Origin: an uncultured Porphyromonadaceae bacterium
GTDB lineage: Bacteria > Bacteroidota > Bacteroidia > Bacteroidales > Muribaculaceae
Direction of reading: 5' to 3'
DNA: 64,000 bases
NCBI GenBank assembly: GCA_947567425.1
Contig: CANOLV010000014.1
Span: 1-64,000, forward strand
Below, in pieces: positions 42,164-51,888 of the stretch. Position 1 is the first letter of the stretch; the number at the start of each line of letters is the position of its first letter. The notes under the pieces are model-generated. The model searched no databases. It saw nothing but the letters and a program-made list of their open reading frames with translations, and was not told the origin of the DNA. The translations under genes were made by a program, and so were the position numbers.

Positions 42164-43603
42164 ATGACAGAAAAAGTAACAAAAGCACTAAACGACAAAG
42201 CGTGGGCCCGCTGGACCGCGCTGGTACTCGTGGCACTGATGATGCTGTTCGCCTACATGTTTGTCGATGTCATGTCGCCGCTCCAGTCGCTCATTGAGAC
42301 TCAACGCGGATGGACACCTGATGCATTCGGCTACTACGCAGGCGCCGAGTACATCCTGAACGTGTTCGGATTTCTGATTCTCGCCGGAATCATCCTCGAC
42401 AAGATGGGCGTCAGATTCACAGGTACGCTTTCCGCCTCAGTAATGGTGGTGGGAGCATGTATTAAATTCTATGCCATAAGCGATTGGTTTCAGGGCACGG
42501 CTCTTGAACAGTGGCTCGACTCATGGTGGACAGATTTCCCGGGCAGCGCCAAGCTTGCGGCATTCGGCTTCATGATCTTCGGATGCGGATGCGAGATGGC
42601 GGGCATCACTGTGTCAAAAGTCCTTGCCAAATGGTTTGCCGGAAAAGAAATGGCACTGGCTATGGGACTTGAGATGGCACTTGCCCGATTCGGTGTGTTT
42701 GCCATATTCTCTATATCACCCCGTCTGGCCGACTGGATGGGCAAGGACGATCCGACCGTAGTGATTCCTGTTGGGTTCTGTACAGCACTGCTTTTTATCG
42801 GACTGCTGAGCTATGTAGTATTCACATTTATGGACCGCACTCTCGACAAGGAGCTCGGAACCAACAAAAGCGCCGACACTGCTGAAGAGGAATTCAAGCT
42901 GAGCGACGTGGCCAACATCTTCCGTAGCCGTCTGTTCTGGATCATAGCCCTACTCTGCGTGCTTTACTATTCAGCCATATTCCCGTTCCAAAGATATGCC
43001 GCCAACATGCTCCAGTGCAATCTGGGCATCGACGCTACCACGGCATCAGACATATTCCGCTGGTTCCCGGTAGGAGCGGCGGTGATCACCCCGCTGCTTG
43101 GAATGTTCCTTGACCACAAAGGCAAAGGCGCCACAATGCTTATTCTCGGCGCAGTGCTGATGATCGTCTGCCACCTGACTTTCGCACTCGTGGTTCCGGC
43201 ATATCCGAGCGCGGCCATCGCATTCTCCGCCATCATAGTGCTCGGCATATCATTCTCGCTCGTTCCCGCGGCACTGTGGCCATCGATACCCAAGATTATG
43301 GACGCACGTTTCCTCGGAAGCGCATATTCGCTGATTTTCTGGGTGCAGAACATCGGACTCGCCCTATTCCCCATACTTATAGGCAAAGTGCTTACCGCTT
43401 CCAATCCCGGAGTCACCGATCCGATGAAGTATGACTACACCAACCCTATGCTGCTCTTTGCATCACTGGGCGTGCTTGCGCTCATATTCGGCCTGATCCT
43501 TAAGGCTCTTGATGCTAAAAAGCACTATGGACTTGAACTTCCCAACATAGTCAAGAATAAGGAGGAAGAGGTGTTTGAATCTGAAGGACTCGATAACGAG
43601 TAA
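42164..43603 (+). CDS. MFS transporter (major facilitator superfamily)
   Basis: A 479-residue membrane protein with twelve predicted helices in two halves separated by a hydrophilic loop (about 225-250, GTNKSADTAEEEF). GIILDKMGVRFTG is a divergent loop 2-3 motif (consensus GxLaDrxGrr). It fits MFS transporters such as nitrate or organic-acid carriers, but the substrate cannot be told. The C-terminal 40 residues are cytoplasmic and acidic. It stands alone, with its own promoter and a strong hairpin terminator. Confidence 0.85.
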   Translation: MTEKVTKALNDKAWARWTALVLVALMMLFAYMFVDVMSPLQSLIETQRGWTPDAFGYYAGAEYILNVFGFLILAGIILDKMGVRFTGTLSASVMVVGACIKFYAISDWFQGTALEQWLDSWWTDFPGSAKLAAFGFMIFGCGCEMAGITVSKVLAKWFAGKEMALAMGLEMALARFGVFAIFSISPRLADWMGKDDPTVVIPVGFCTALLFIGLLSYVVFTFMDRTLDKELGTNKSADTAEEEFKLSDVANIFRSRLFWIIALLCVLYYSAIFPFQRYAANMLQCNLGIDATTASDIFRWFPVGAAVITPLLGMFLDHKGKGATMLILGAVLMIVCHLTFALVVPAYPSAAIAFSAIIVLGISFSLVPAALWPSIPKIMDARFLGSAYSLIFWVQNIGLALFPILIGKVLTASNPGVTDPMKYDYTNPMLLFASLGVLALIFGLILKALDAKKHYGLELPNIVKNKEEEVFESEGLDNE

Positions 43604-43628
43604 TCACCGCACACAACTCCCCGAATCA

Positions 43629-43664
43629 AAAGGGCATCCCGGTCGGCTGACCGGGATGCCCTTT
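43629..43664. terminator. Bidirectional terminator between MFS transporter and fabH
   Basis: A perfect 16-bp stem (43629-43644 with 43649-43664) with a 4-base loop GGCT and A/T tracts at both ends lies between convergent genes. Confidence 0.9.
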
Positions 43665-43699
43665 GTACTTTATATCAAAAAACGATGTGTCCTGCGGAA

Positions 43700-44683
43700 T
43701 CAGATGTCCCAGATCACATAGAGAGCGCCCCAGGTAAATCCTGCGCCAAACGCGGTCAGAATCATCTTGTCGCCCTTCTTAAGACGGTCCTTATATTCAT
43801 CAATGCACAGAGGAATCGAAGCGGCTGAAGTGTTGCCGTAGTGCTCGATGTTAACAAGCACTTTCGCAGGATCGACCTTAGCACGGTCGGCTACAGCCTC
43901 GATGATTCTCAAATTGGCCTGATGGGGTATGAACCAGTCAACATCCGACATATCAAGACCATTGCGCTTAGCCACGCTCATGGATGAAGTGAGCATATCG
44001 GTGACAGCGTGCTTATACACGGCCCTACCTTCCTGATAAATATAATGCTCGCAAGCATCGACAGTCTCATGGGTGGCAGGATGAACCGATCCGCCAGCTT
44101 TCATCAACAAATGAGGAAGCCCCTCTCCGTTGATATGGAATTCACCGTCGATAATGCCCACCTTCTCTTCTGAAGGCTCTATGAGCATACAACCGGCGGC
44201 ATCGCCAAACAGCGGACAAGTGGTGCGGTCAGCATAATTGGTCATAGACGACATCTTTTCAGCGGCCACAACCACTATCTTCTTGTACATGCCCGAACGT
44301 ATATAGGCGGCGGCGTCCTGAAGCGAGACGAGGAATCCTGCGCAGGCTGCCTGAATATCGTAGGCGTATGCATTTGAAAGATGACATCTATGGGCTATTA
44401 TGGAGCCCGTAGAGGGGAATCTATAATCGGGGTTTGATGTCGCACAAATGAGCAAGTCGACGTCTTCCGGCTTTGTACCGGTCGACTCCAAAAGCTTGTT
44501 TACGGCACGTTCGCCAAGATACGACGAACCTTCGCCTTCAAGATGCAGGATACGGCGCTGCTTAATGCCGACACGGGTAGTGATCCATTCATCGTTCGTA
44601 TCCACCATTTTTGACAGCATCTCGTTGTCGAGAATATCGTCGGGGACATAGGAAGCGATACCGGAAATTTTAGGATAAAGCAT
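43700..44683 (-). CDS. fabH: Beta-ketoacyl-ACP synthase III (FabH)
   Basis: A 327-residue enzyme that condenses acetyl-CoA (or branched acyl-CoA) with malonyl-ACP to start fatty acid synthesis. The catalytic triad is Cys114 (QAACAGFL), His254 (PHQANLRI) and Asn284 (EHYGNTSAAS). The C-terminal GAGFTWGALYVIW is conserved. The ATG at 44683 is chosen; a GTG one codon upstream gives the same frame. It follows rpmF by 155 bp on the same strand, with a stem-loop between. Length is typical. Confidence 0.95.
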   Translation of the reverse strand: MLYPKISGIASYVPDDILDNEMLSKMVDTNDEWITTRVGIKQRRILHLEGEGSSYLGERAVNKLLESTGTKPEDVDLLICATSNPDYRFPSTGSIIAHRCHLSNAYAYDIQAACAGFLVSLQDAAAYIRSGMYKKIVVVAAEKMSSMTNYADRTTCPLFGDAAGCMLIEPSEEKVGIIDGEFHINGEGLPHLLMKAGGSVHPATHETVDACEHYIYQEGRAVYKHAVTDMLTSSMSVAKRNGLDMSDVDWFIPHQANLRIIEAVADRAKVDPAKVLVNIEHYGNTSAASIPLCIDEYKDRLKKGDKMILTAFGAGFTWGALYVIWDI

Positions 44684-44738
44684 CACATTATAGCTTTTTA
44701 AGTGTGAATGACAATGTTATTGTATAATACAGACTTTT

Positions 44739-44760
44739 CCCGGGCAAATCCATGCCCGGG
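44739..44760. other. Stem-loop in the spacer between rpmF and fabH
   Basis: CCCGGGCA (44739-44746) pairs with TGCCCGGG (44753-44760) around a 6-base loop. No T-tract follows on the minus strand, so it is an mRNA processing or attenuation hairpin rather than a full terminator. Confidence 0.5.
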
Positions 44761-44838
44761 TAAAGCCGATGTAATTATTTCTGACTGCGACCGATCATCG
44801 ACCGATCCAGCCACGACCTAAATGCTAAAGGCGACACT

Positions 44839-45024
44839 TTATTCTGCGGCTACCTTTTCGATAGCGATTTTACCACGGTAATATCCGCATTCGGGGCATA
44901 CAGTGTGGTAAACATGCCAAGAGCCACAGTGAGGGCATATTGCCAAAGTAGGTTCTACAGCCTTATCGTGAGTTCTACGCTTAGCTGTACGAGTCTTTGA
45001 TTGTTTTCGTTTAGGATGTGCCAT
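44839..45024 (-). CDS. rpmF: 50S ribosomal protein L32
   Basis: A 61-residue zinc-ribbon ribosomal protein. MAHPKRKQSKTRTAKRRTHD is the conserved basic N-terminus, and Cys30, Cys33, Cys43 and Cys46 (CPHC...CPEC) bind zinc. It sits 18 bp after the DUF177 gene, an order kept in many bacteria. Confidence 0.97.
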   Translation of the reverse strand: MAHPKRKQSKTRTAKRRTHDKAVEPTLAICPHCGSWHVYHTVCPECGYYRGKIAIEKVAAE

Positions 45025-45042
45025 TTTTGTACTATGTTTTTA

Positions 45043-45639
45043 TTAATTGATATCGTTTAGTTTCTTAAGTTCATTCCATCTGGGATCGACAGGGGCATCG
45101 TCAGAAACCGCGGTGTCATCACTGTCGACATCGTCAAGCATCTCATCCATAAGATCCTGATCGTCGGCATCAGCCTGCAAGCTTCCGGGCGCACGGTGCT
45201 TCTTCAGCAGTGCGCTCATGGCCCTATTGCACTTGCCCAGTGGGTGTACGTGCTTTATAGGGATGGTCAATGCCACGGTGTCATACATCATATAAGCCAC
45301 ATTGAGCGACTGATCGCTTTCGGGAATCTCAAGTAGTTCATCCGAATCGTCATTATAGTCAGCTCCATACTTGACAAATATATGATAGGAAGTATCGACC
45401 GGCCAAGGCAGATCGTCGAGACACCTGTCGCATATTAACGTTATCTCGCCCGTGATAGTAAAAGTAAGCTCGTAAAGGTCGCTCTTATACACGACCTTCA
45501 CGTGAACGTCAAGATCGGCATCGCGCACGTCGGCACTCTCCATATCCTCGAAAAACTGCTTTCCGAGTTTATAGTCGAAGTCGTGCGTTCCTTCCGGCAA
45601 TGACTTTAACGGGAGCTTGAATGCTGAAAACTTTCCCAC
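45043..45639 (-). CDS. DUF177 domain-containing protein (YceD-like)
   Basis: A 198-residue protein. The DUF177 pattern is ITLICDRCLDDLPWPVD (about 87-103) followed by an acidic stretch and MMYDTVALTIPIKHVHPLGKC with CNRAMSALLKKHRAPGS. YceD-family proteins are linked to 23S rRNA accumulation and usually precede rpmF and fatty-acid genes, as here. It has a clean promoter only 25 bases upstream. The C-terminal third is very acidic. Confidence 0.9.
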   Translation of the reverse strand: MGKFSAFKLPLKSLPEGTHDFDYKLGKQFFEDMESADVRDADLDVHVKVVYKSDLYELTFTITGEITLICDRCLDDLPWPVDTSYHIFVKYGADYNDDSDELLEIPESDQSLNVAYMMYDTVALTIPIKHVHPLGKCNRAMSALLKKHRAPGSLQADADDQDLMDEMLDDVDSDDTAVSDDAPVDPRWNELKKLNDIN

Positions 45640-45664
45640 AAATATTATTTATTGAAAAACCGTG

Positions 45665-45694
45665 CAAAGTTACTAAAAATTTCCATAAAACAAA
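45665..45694 (-). promoter_or_regulatory. Promoter of the DUF177-rpmF-fabH operon
   Basis: The minus strand reads TTTG (45694-45691), an 18-base spacer and TAACTTTG (45672-45665). The start codon lies 26 bases downstream, so the leader is short. Confidence 0.8.
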
Positions 45695-45746
45695 TTGCCC
45701 GCGGAGAATTTTCGATTATAAAGCACATTACGAGTCAAAATGGCCC

Positions 45747-46805
45747 CTAAATGTGCATCAAATCGCGGTATAAATCGAGAGCCACCTTAATGTCGTCATC
45801 GCCGCAGATACAATTGATCTCGACCTTCCCGACCTCCCGGAGCAGCGTGAAATTTATGTCGGCCGACTCGTTCTTTTTATCGTGTCTCATAAATTCCAGC
45901 AAAGCCGGGTAGTCTGAACAATCAATATAGAATGCACCGTAATGTTCGGCCACGTATGCCGCAAACTTATGCAGATCGGCCGATGGAAATCCTTTGGCCA
46001 TGTGACTGAGTACAAGCTCCACCACACATCCCCAAGCTACAGCATAGCCATGGGCCAGCGGTTTTCCACGTCGGAACGCCAGGCTCTCAAAGGCATGACC
46101 TGCCGTATGCCCGAGATTAAGCGCTTTCCTCAATCCGTTTTCGCACGGATCCTGAGCCACTATGCGCCTCTTGACCTCGACCGACTCACGCAAAAGCGAC
46201 AGCAGCTCTTCCCGATCGCCGCTGACAGGATCGAATGCAAGAAGCCTGTCGTACTGGTCTTTTCCCGCCAAAAGTCCATGTTTAAGCATTTCAGCATATC
46301 CTGAAAGCACCTCCTCAGGGGGAAGAGTGTCGAAAAAGCATGACGACACCACGACAGCCGAAGCTTCACTAAACGCGCCTACCTCATTCTTAAATCCGTT
46401 GAAATTTATGCCCGTCTTACCTCCTACAGCAGCGTCAACCGCCCCAAGAAGCGTGGTGGGGACATTAATAAACCGTATGCCCCTCTTGAATGTCGAGGCG
46501 GCAAAACCGCCCATGTCCGTCACCACTCCACCACCAAGATTCACCATCATGGAACGTCGCGTGGCTCCGTCGAGCTGAAGCCTCTCCCAAATGCCGGCGA
46601 GCGTGGTCAAATTCTTATTGACATCGCCCGGAGGCACGACGATGTAACGCACATCGCCCAGCGAGTCGCCAAGAGTCCCGCACACACATCTATGGACATT
46701 CTCGTCGGTAAGAATCCATGTGGGAGGAGATCCCGCGGATTTCCTCAATTCGGATATGGCCCCGGCCACATCATTAGTATATATCAGTTCCTGTCGTGAC
46801 ATCAT
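45747..46805 (-). CDS. aroB: 3-dehydroquinate synthase
   Basis: A 352-residue enzyme converting DAHP to 3-dehydroquinate, the second step of the shikimate pathway. Motifs: NLGGGVVTDMGGFAASTFKRGI (NAD binding, about 89-110), VPTTLLGAVDAAVGGKTGIN (115-134) and the zinc site LGHTAGHAFE (near 231) plus HGYAVAWG (near 248). The start overlaps the stop of the HAD gene by 4 bp (ATGA), so translation is coupled. It is the last gene of a four-gene operon with envelope functions upstream. Confidence 0.94.
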   Translation of the reverse strand: MMSRQELIYTNDVAGAISELRKSAGSPPTWILTDENVHRCVCGTLGDSLGDVRYIVVPPGDVNKNLTTLAGIWERLQLDGATRRSMMVNLGGGVVTDMGGFAASTFKRGIRFINVPTTLLGAVDAAVGGKTGINFNGFKNEVGAFSEASAVVVSSCFFDTLPPEEVLSGYAEMLKHGLLAGKDQYDRLLAFDPVSGDREELLSLLRESVEVKRRIVAQDPCENGLRKALNLGHTAGHAFESLAFRRGKPLAHGYAVAWGCVVELVLSHMAKGFPSADLHKFAAYVAEHYGAFYIDCSDYPALLEFMRHDKKNESADINFTLLREVGKVEINCICGDDDIKVALDLYRDLMHI

Positions 46806-47545
46806 ATAGATAGTGATTTATCAAGCAACAATGGCAGACGTGACGCCATCTCGGGCATAGAGTCATACACGATGTCGGCTCCGGCTTCGTACAAAGCCCG
46901 GGACGGAACCGGGCCCGTGGTCACACCTACGGTAAATGCACCGGAAGCCGCCGCGGCCACCACTCCCATAGGGGCGTTATCGACAGCTATCGAATTCTCG
47001 GGCAAGGCATCGGCGAGCTCCATGCCCCGGAAGAACGGTTCCGGATGCGGTTTGCCGTGCGACACATCCCTTGACGTGACCCGTCGTCCCTCGGGAAAAG
47101 CCCCCGGAAAGTCAGAAGCAAGACGATCGATCAACGAATGCTGTCCGGAACCGGTGACAAGCACCGTGGTTATTCCGCGGTCAATAAACTGCGCCACCAT
47201 ACTCTGCGCTCCCGGCATCACTTCCGGCGCCGTCAACTCATTGAAATAAACCGTCTTCATACGATATAGCTCCAACGCCTCTTCTTCCGACAGCTCACGT
47301 CCGAAAGCCCGTTGGAAAAGCAGATTAATTGTGGACACACCCGTGCGCCCCTCATACATGTAGAATTCTTCAAGGGTACAGTCTATACCCTGCTCCGTCA
47401 TCAATCTATGCCAAGCACGAGCATGCAAGGGCATTGAATCATAAAGGGTTCCATCCATGTCGATCAATGCCGCCACTGGGGCAAAGCTGATTAAATCGCG
47501 GCGACGCATATAGCCAGCAATAGCTTGTTGTTCTGTAATTTTCAT
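46802..47545 (-). CDS. HAD family hydrolase, beta-phosphoglucomutase-like
   Basis: A 247-residue HAD phosphatase. Motif I is DMDGTLYDS (Asp29, Asp31); motif II TGSG near 135; motif III GKPHPEPF near 165; motif IV AVDNAPMGVVAAAASG near 190. The helical cap between motif I and II is of the beta-phosphoglucomutase type, so a small sugar phosphate or phosphoglycolate is the likely substrate, not yet defined. It overlaps both the AsmA-like gene and aroB by 4 bp. Confidence 0.88.
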   Translation of the reverse strand: MKITEQQAIAGYMRRRDLISFAPVAALIDMDGTLYDSMPLHARAWHRLMTEQGIDCTLEEFYMYEGRTGVSTINLLFQRAFGRELSEEEALELYRMKTVYFNELTAPEVMPGAQSMVAQFIDRGITTVLVTGSGQHSLIDRLASDFPGAFPEGRRVTSRDVSHGKPHPEPFFRGMELADALPENSIAVDNAPMGVVAAAASGAFTVGVTTGPVPSRALYEAGADIVYDSMPEMASRLPLLLDKSLSI

Positions 47546-50500
47546 TCTATATCAACTATCCGGGCCGAATCAAGCGGAGCTTCAATCAGACCCTCCTTAA
47601 TAAATAATAACGAATCCTGAGCCGAAATAGTGTCGGACGGCGCATCCAGATCGACAGCATCCGGAGCCGGAACAACCTCCAAGGCACCTAACCGTGCAGC
47701 CTTGGCTCCCCGCTGGAACACGCGGTCGATCTCCTTCATAAGATTGACCCTCGTGGTGTCGACAATGGCCATGCGCTCACCCACTTTGCCCGGTTTATAC
47801 TTCGCGCCTCCAAGACGTATCTTCATGTCATCGGCATTGCCCGAAATATTGATGCCGAATTTGAACGGCAACGGCGACTTAAGCACCGACACATGATACT
47901 TATAGTTAAGATTCAGGTCGTTAGATCCCATGACGGCCAATCTGTATCTGTCGAAATCAAACACAAACGGGAACAGTTCGACAGTGGAATTGCGTATGAC
48001 CAACTCCACGGCCATGTCGTCAATCTTATTGCCTGAAATCTTTTTATCCTTAAACATAAGCCATTTGGCCATGGTCCGGAATGTCTCGGCGTCGAGCAGC
48101 ACAAGGTCCGACCCGCTAAGTTTCACAGCAGCGTCAAGCGACGGCATGATGATGTTCATCGTGGAATCAATGTCGGACGTAGCTACCACATCCGCATTGA
48201 TAATCCCCTCGAAACTGCCGAGAAGAGGCATGAGCGAGTCCACGGCAGGAATCATGCCGATAAATTCCTTGACTTTAATGCCGTCAAGCTTCAGTCCCAT
48301 GCCAAAATGTATATCGTTCTTGGTCGGTGCCATATATAGAGCTGTCATGCTGGCACTCCCTATATCGGACCGTGCAGACAGATCACGCAACGTAACTACA
48401 CCGCGGTTGACCATCAAAAGTCCGTTAAAATCGCGCATGAGCATGTCGGAATATATTATAGGGTCGGCACCAATCCTGACATTGGCCATCAGATTCATCG
48501 GCACGAGCAATGCACCTATCGTGTCGGAGGCATTGGCGGCATCGGCAAGCCGATCCAGTTCGGAGCTGTCCATAGGCGCGTCTACAGGATCATCCATGCC
48601 GGAAGCTCCGGAATAGGCGGCTCCGACGTAGGCGGCCTGTACGAGTTCATTCACATTTAATGTATCGGCCTTTACATCTATGTCGACCTGGAGAGGCGCA
48701 CCCCTCATAATAGCACGGTTCAATCCACGCACAGCACCGTTGATGACCAAGCCCGAACGGCCGGCATCATAGCGTATGTCGTTAAGAACCACGCTGTCGG
48801 TAGAGAAAGCGACATCAAAATGCGATATACGGTTACGTATGGGGAAATAAGGAGTGAAAGCCCCTCCTCTACCGGCAGAAATATGGCCGGACACATTCCA
48901 TCGTCTGAGCAGACGCTTGGCATCATTGCCCAAATCAAGATTAAGCCGATCGTAGTCGGCAGAATCCCGACGCGAATATACGCCGTGACGAGCACGCATC
49001 AGCGCCATGACAGAATCAGGCGAAATTCCGGGATTATGCGCGACAATGGAGTCGTAACGCGCCTTAATCCTTGCAGGAACTGCCGAACGCCGGCGCAGAT
49101 GGGCCGACACATCGACATGGCCGTCGTGGAGCATAAGATAATTGGACCTGTCTGTGAAGAACGAGCGTCCGATATCGCCATACAACTGCAGATGCGGCAC
49201 GTCGCGCAGTCCTTCATACCGCCTCAGCATAGCATTCCAGGCCACGTCACGCAAGCGCAGGGTCAGAGAATCGGAATCAACGTACGACAGCATGCCTACG
49301 CGCAAGCGCCCGCCAAACGGCATCACGACAGTACTGTCGGCGCCTCGCGGTTTATTCAGACATCCGGCACCTACAGAAATGTCCTTCGCCCTGATATCGG
49401 TCCCGCCATAAGCCATGGCCAAAGTGTCGACCTTTACAGAAGCTGTCAGCAGCGAGTCGACCTTCTGCGAATCGGTGACAAACGAGGTGTTTGTGCCGAG
49501 CCGGAACTCTGCACCGCCGGCATATAACGTCAACGAAGAATCGGCCATGACAAATTTGACATCATCAACCGCCAACCGTCCGTCAAGAAATATCCGATGA
49601 AACTTCTCCATGTCCAAATCAGACATGCGCATCCTGACCTTTGAATCAAAGTCAAGACTTCCGGATATCCGTCCGGGAAGAAGCGACATAATCTCACGCG
49701 GCATCCTGCCGAAATCAGCCGAAGCCTTAACAGTGGCATCTACTGAAGGATCTGCCATGAGGTCTTTAAATAGTCCGTCGACATTTATATCTATCCATCC
49801 GGCCGACGCGTCAAAACGGGACACATCGACCACAGCTCCGGCAATGTCGCAACGAGGCAGATGCAACGAACAGTCGAGAGCAAACCTCTCCAGACGGAAT
49901 TTACGGTCGTAAGCCACATGGCACGAGGGTACCGAGACTTTGACATCAAACGAAGGGAGCAGACTGTCGGCCACGACGTACGGCTCTGTCATGTCGACGC
50001 GCAGACCTATGGAAGCGTTTCCTTCGACAACTCCTATGGACTCCCTATACGAATCAGGGAGAACCGACAGAATATCGGCAGGAGAAACATTCTCCAAAGA
50101 TAATCCGAACGAATCCAATGTCAATGGTTCCGAGAAGTCGACAGAAGCATCAATAACAGGGTGCAAAGCCCCAATACCGACTTTAAAACCGCGGATGGCC
50201 AACTGTTCCGGGCAGGCACGGCTCCATTCTATATCGCCGTCCAACGCCACATCAAGCAAATCATAGCGAAGTTCCGGCGGAACCGACATGCCGACTCCGG
50301 CATTCATAGACACCCGGTAGCCACCATCGACCGACGACAGCAAAGGCGATTTCGACAGTACAACCCTGAAATCCACGCTGTCAGGCAATGAACGATAGCT
50401 TACAGGCAGAGAATCGACAATCTCAAACCGATTAATCCTTATGTCGGGCACAAACACGCCATCCGATCCGGCATCCTTGTCGGCGACAGTATCAGACTCC

Positions 50501-50979
50501 ACAATATTAAAATTCGCGGTTACGGAATCGAGCACCACAATGTTGACACGCGAGCGGGCAATGCTTAAATCGGACAAGCTCACAGTGCCGGTCAACAACG
50601 CGGGCACATCAAGAGCACCTCTGAAATGCCCCATAAACAGCAACGTATCCGCACCAACCGGAAGTCCCGACCTGATGTCGGCCGGAAGCCCGTCGAACTC
50701 CCGACTTCTAAGCGACAACGAATCCACCTCCACCATCAGACGCGGGAAGCTGCTCCATACGGTCAGCTCGATCCGGCCTAATCCGACATCGGCGTCGAGA
50801 AACTTCCCGGCCTGACTACGCACCAATGGAGTAAGGGTGGCCGGAGTGAGAATCCACGCCACCGCACACATGGCCACCAACGCCAGAACCATGATAATGC
50901 CGACAATCCAGATCAGCACCTTCAACATGCGAGACGCCAACCGGCGAAAGCCCCCGCGAGGTTTAGACACGTCAGCCAT
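47542..50979 (-). CDS. AsmA-like family protein (large envelope protein)
   Basis: A 1145-residue protein from the ATG at 50979 (MADVSKPRG). This start is favoured by the strong Shine-Dalgarno AAAGGAGG just upstream and the preceding gene's stop 2 bp away. It has an N-terminal membrane helix (about 18-42) followed by AsmA-type sequence (LTPLVRSQAGKFLDADVGLGRIELTVWSSFPRL). A long beta-strand body resembles the TamB-like protein at 5807. The C-terminal domain (KLSGSDLVLLDAETFRTMAKWLMF, FDFDRYRLAVMGSNDLNLNYKYHVSVLKSPLPFKFGINISG) is the AsmA C-terminal module. The family is implicated in lipid transport to the outer membrane. Confidence 0.87.
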   Translation of the reverse strand: MADVSKPRGGFRRLASRMLKVLIWIVGIIMVLALVAMCAVAWILTPATLTPLVRSQAGKFLDADVGLGRIELTVWSSFPRLMVEVDSLSLRSREFDGLPADIRSGLPVGADTLLFMGHFRGALDVPALLTGTVSLSDLSIARSRVNIVVLDSVTANFNIVESDTVADKDAGSDGVFVPDIRINRFEIVDSLPVSYRSLPDSVDFRVVLSKSPLLSSVDGGYRVSMNAGVGMSVPPELRYDLLDVALDGDIEWSRACPEQLAIRGFKVGIGALHPVIDASVDFSEPLTLDSFGLSLENVSPADILSVLPDSYRESIGVVEGNASIGLRVDMTEPYVVADSLLPSFDVKVSVPSCHVAYDRKFRLERFALDCSLHLPRCDIAGAVVDVSRFDASAGWIDINVDGLFKDLMADPSVDATVKASADFGRMPREIMSLLPGRISGSLDFDSKVRMRMSDLDMEKFHRIFLDGRLAVDDVKFVMADSSLTLYAGGAEFRLGTNTSFVTDSQKVDSLLTASVKVDTLAMAYGGTDIRAKDISVGAGCLNKPRGADSTVVMPFGGRLRVGMLSYVDSDSLTLRLRDVAWNAMLRRYEGLRDVPHLQLYGDIGRSFFTDRSNYLMLHDGHVDVSAHLRRRSAVPARIKARYDSIVAHNPGISPDSVMALMRARHGVYSRRDSADYDRLNLDLGNDAKRLLRRWNVSGHISAGRGGAFTPYFPIRNRISHFDVAFSTDSVVLNDIRYDAGRSGLVINGAVRGLNRAIMRGAPLQVDIDVKADTLNVNELVQAAYVGAAYSGASGMDDPVDAPMDSSELDRLADAANASDTIGALLVPMNLMANVRIGADPIIYSDMLMRDFNGLLMVNRGVVTLRDLSARSDIGSASMTALYMAPTKNDIHFGMGLKLDGIKVKEFIGMIPAVDSLMPLLGSFEGIINADVVATSDIDSTMNIIMPSLDAAVKLSGSDLVLLDAETFRTMAKWLMFKDKKISGNKIDDMAVELVIRNSTVELFPFVFDFDRYRLAVMGSNDLNLNYKYHVSVLKSPLPFKFGINISGNADDMKIRLGGAKYKPGKVGERMAIVDTTRVNLMKEIDRVFQRGAKAARLGALEVVPAPDAVDLDAPSDTISAQDSLLFIKEGLIEAPLDSARIVDIE

Positions 50980-50981
50980 CG

Positions 50982-51848
50982 TCAATCCTCCTTTACCGCT
51001 TCCGAGACCGGACGCGCTGTGATGTGGAAACAACTCTGCTTGCGCTCATACTTTACATAGCATCGTCCTTCAGAGACGAGACCCTTCAGGATTTCAGCCA
51101 AAAGATTCTTCAAATCCTCCTGAGTGCGGTTGACCGTCATGGAGTCGCATATAAACTTAGCATAGCTTATGTCGAAGGTAGTTCCGAACTGATGTGTCGA
51201 GTTCTTTACAGCGTTAATGTTTCGCCGGCGCAACTTCCTGACACCCGTCCCAGTGCGCAATACGCTCGTCACTTTAATCCGATAGCTCCCACCTCCCCGG
51301 GCCGCAAGCGTGTCGTTGAACCGGGCACCGATCTCCTTAAGCAGGTCATAAGCTTCGGGAACGAGATAAGGCAACGAGTGGGTCAGATTATCGACATAAT
51401 ATTCCCGGCATGAATAAATCTTCTTCACAGGTCGGCGCAGATGCCATGCATCCGACAGACTTTCAATAGGCTTGATTCCTATCTCCTCGGCAACTGCCAA
51501 CTGCACATGGTTGCTGTCGTTGAACACCCGTCCGAGCGATCCACCGATAGGATTCACATGGAGCTTCACACAATTCAAATCGGGCATCGAGTCGAGACGG
51601 CGCATAAACACACTGTCGGCCGGAGCGACAGGCATCCCGGAAAGAGCATCGGCAACATCGCTCATCACCGAATCCTCCGACGCCCCGTCATCGGCCACAT
51701 CCACGGTGGAATTCTCTTCCTGCGGAATGTCAAAGTCAATGACATAACTATCCTTACCGACGTTGCCTCCGCCTTCAGAACAAGCGATTCCGGTCAGCGC
51801 CAACATCGCCGCCGGTAATATATAAGAGTAAGTATGCATACATTTCAT
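50982..51848 (-). CDS. DUF5715 family lipoprotein, peptidase M15-like
   Basis: A 288-residue protein from the ATG at 51848 (MKCMHTYSY). The open frame runs further upstream but through low-complexity sequence and a terminator-like hairpin. It has a signal with Cys23 (LTGIACSE; the -3 to -1 residues are unusual). Residues 90-280 have the DUF5715 pattern (LNCVKLHVNPIGGSLGRVFND, LLKEIGARF, YRIKVTSVLRTG, NSTHQFGTTFDISYA, CFHITAR). His219, Asp226 and His275 fit the zinc-ligand arrangement of M15 D-Ala-D-Ala peptidases (SxHxxGxAxD ... HxH-like), with a Glu expected between. That is an inference from spacing. It is the first gene of the operon with the AsmA-like gene. Confidence 0.75.
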   Translation of the reverse strand: MKCMHTYSYILPAAMLALTGIACSEGGGNVGKDSYVIDFDIPQEENSTVDVADDGASEDSVMSDVADALSGMPVAPADSVFMRRLDSMPDLNCVKLHVNPIGGSLGRVFNDSNHVQLAVAEEIGIKPIESLSDAWHLRRPVKKIYSCREYYVDNLTHSLPYLVPEAYDLLKEIGARFNDTLAARGGGSYRIKVTSVLRTGTGVRKLRRRNINAVKNSTHQFGTTFDISYAKFICDSMTVNRTQEDLKNLLAEILKGLVSEGRCYVKYERKQSCFHITARPVSEAVKED

Positions 51849-51888
51849 AAAACAGGATGTAAAATTAGTAATATAAGACAACAATAAC

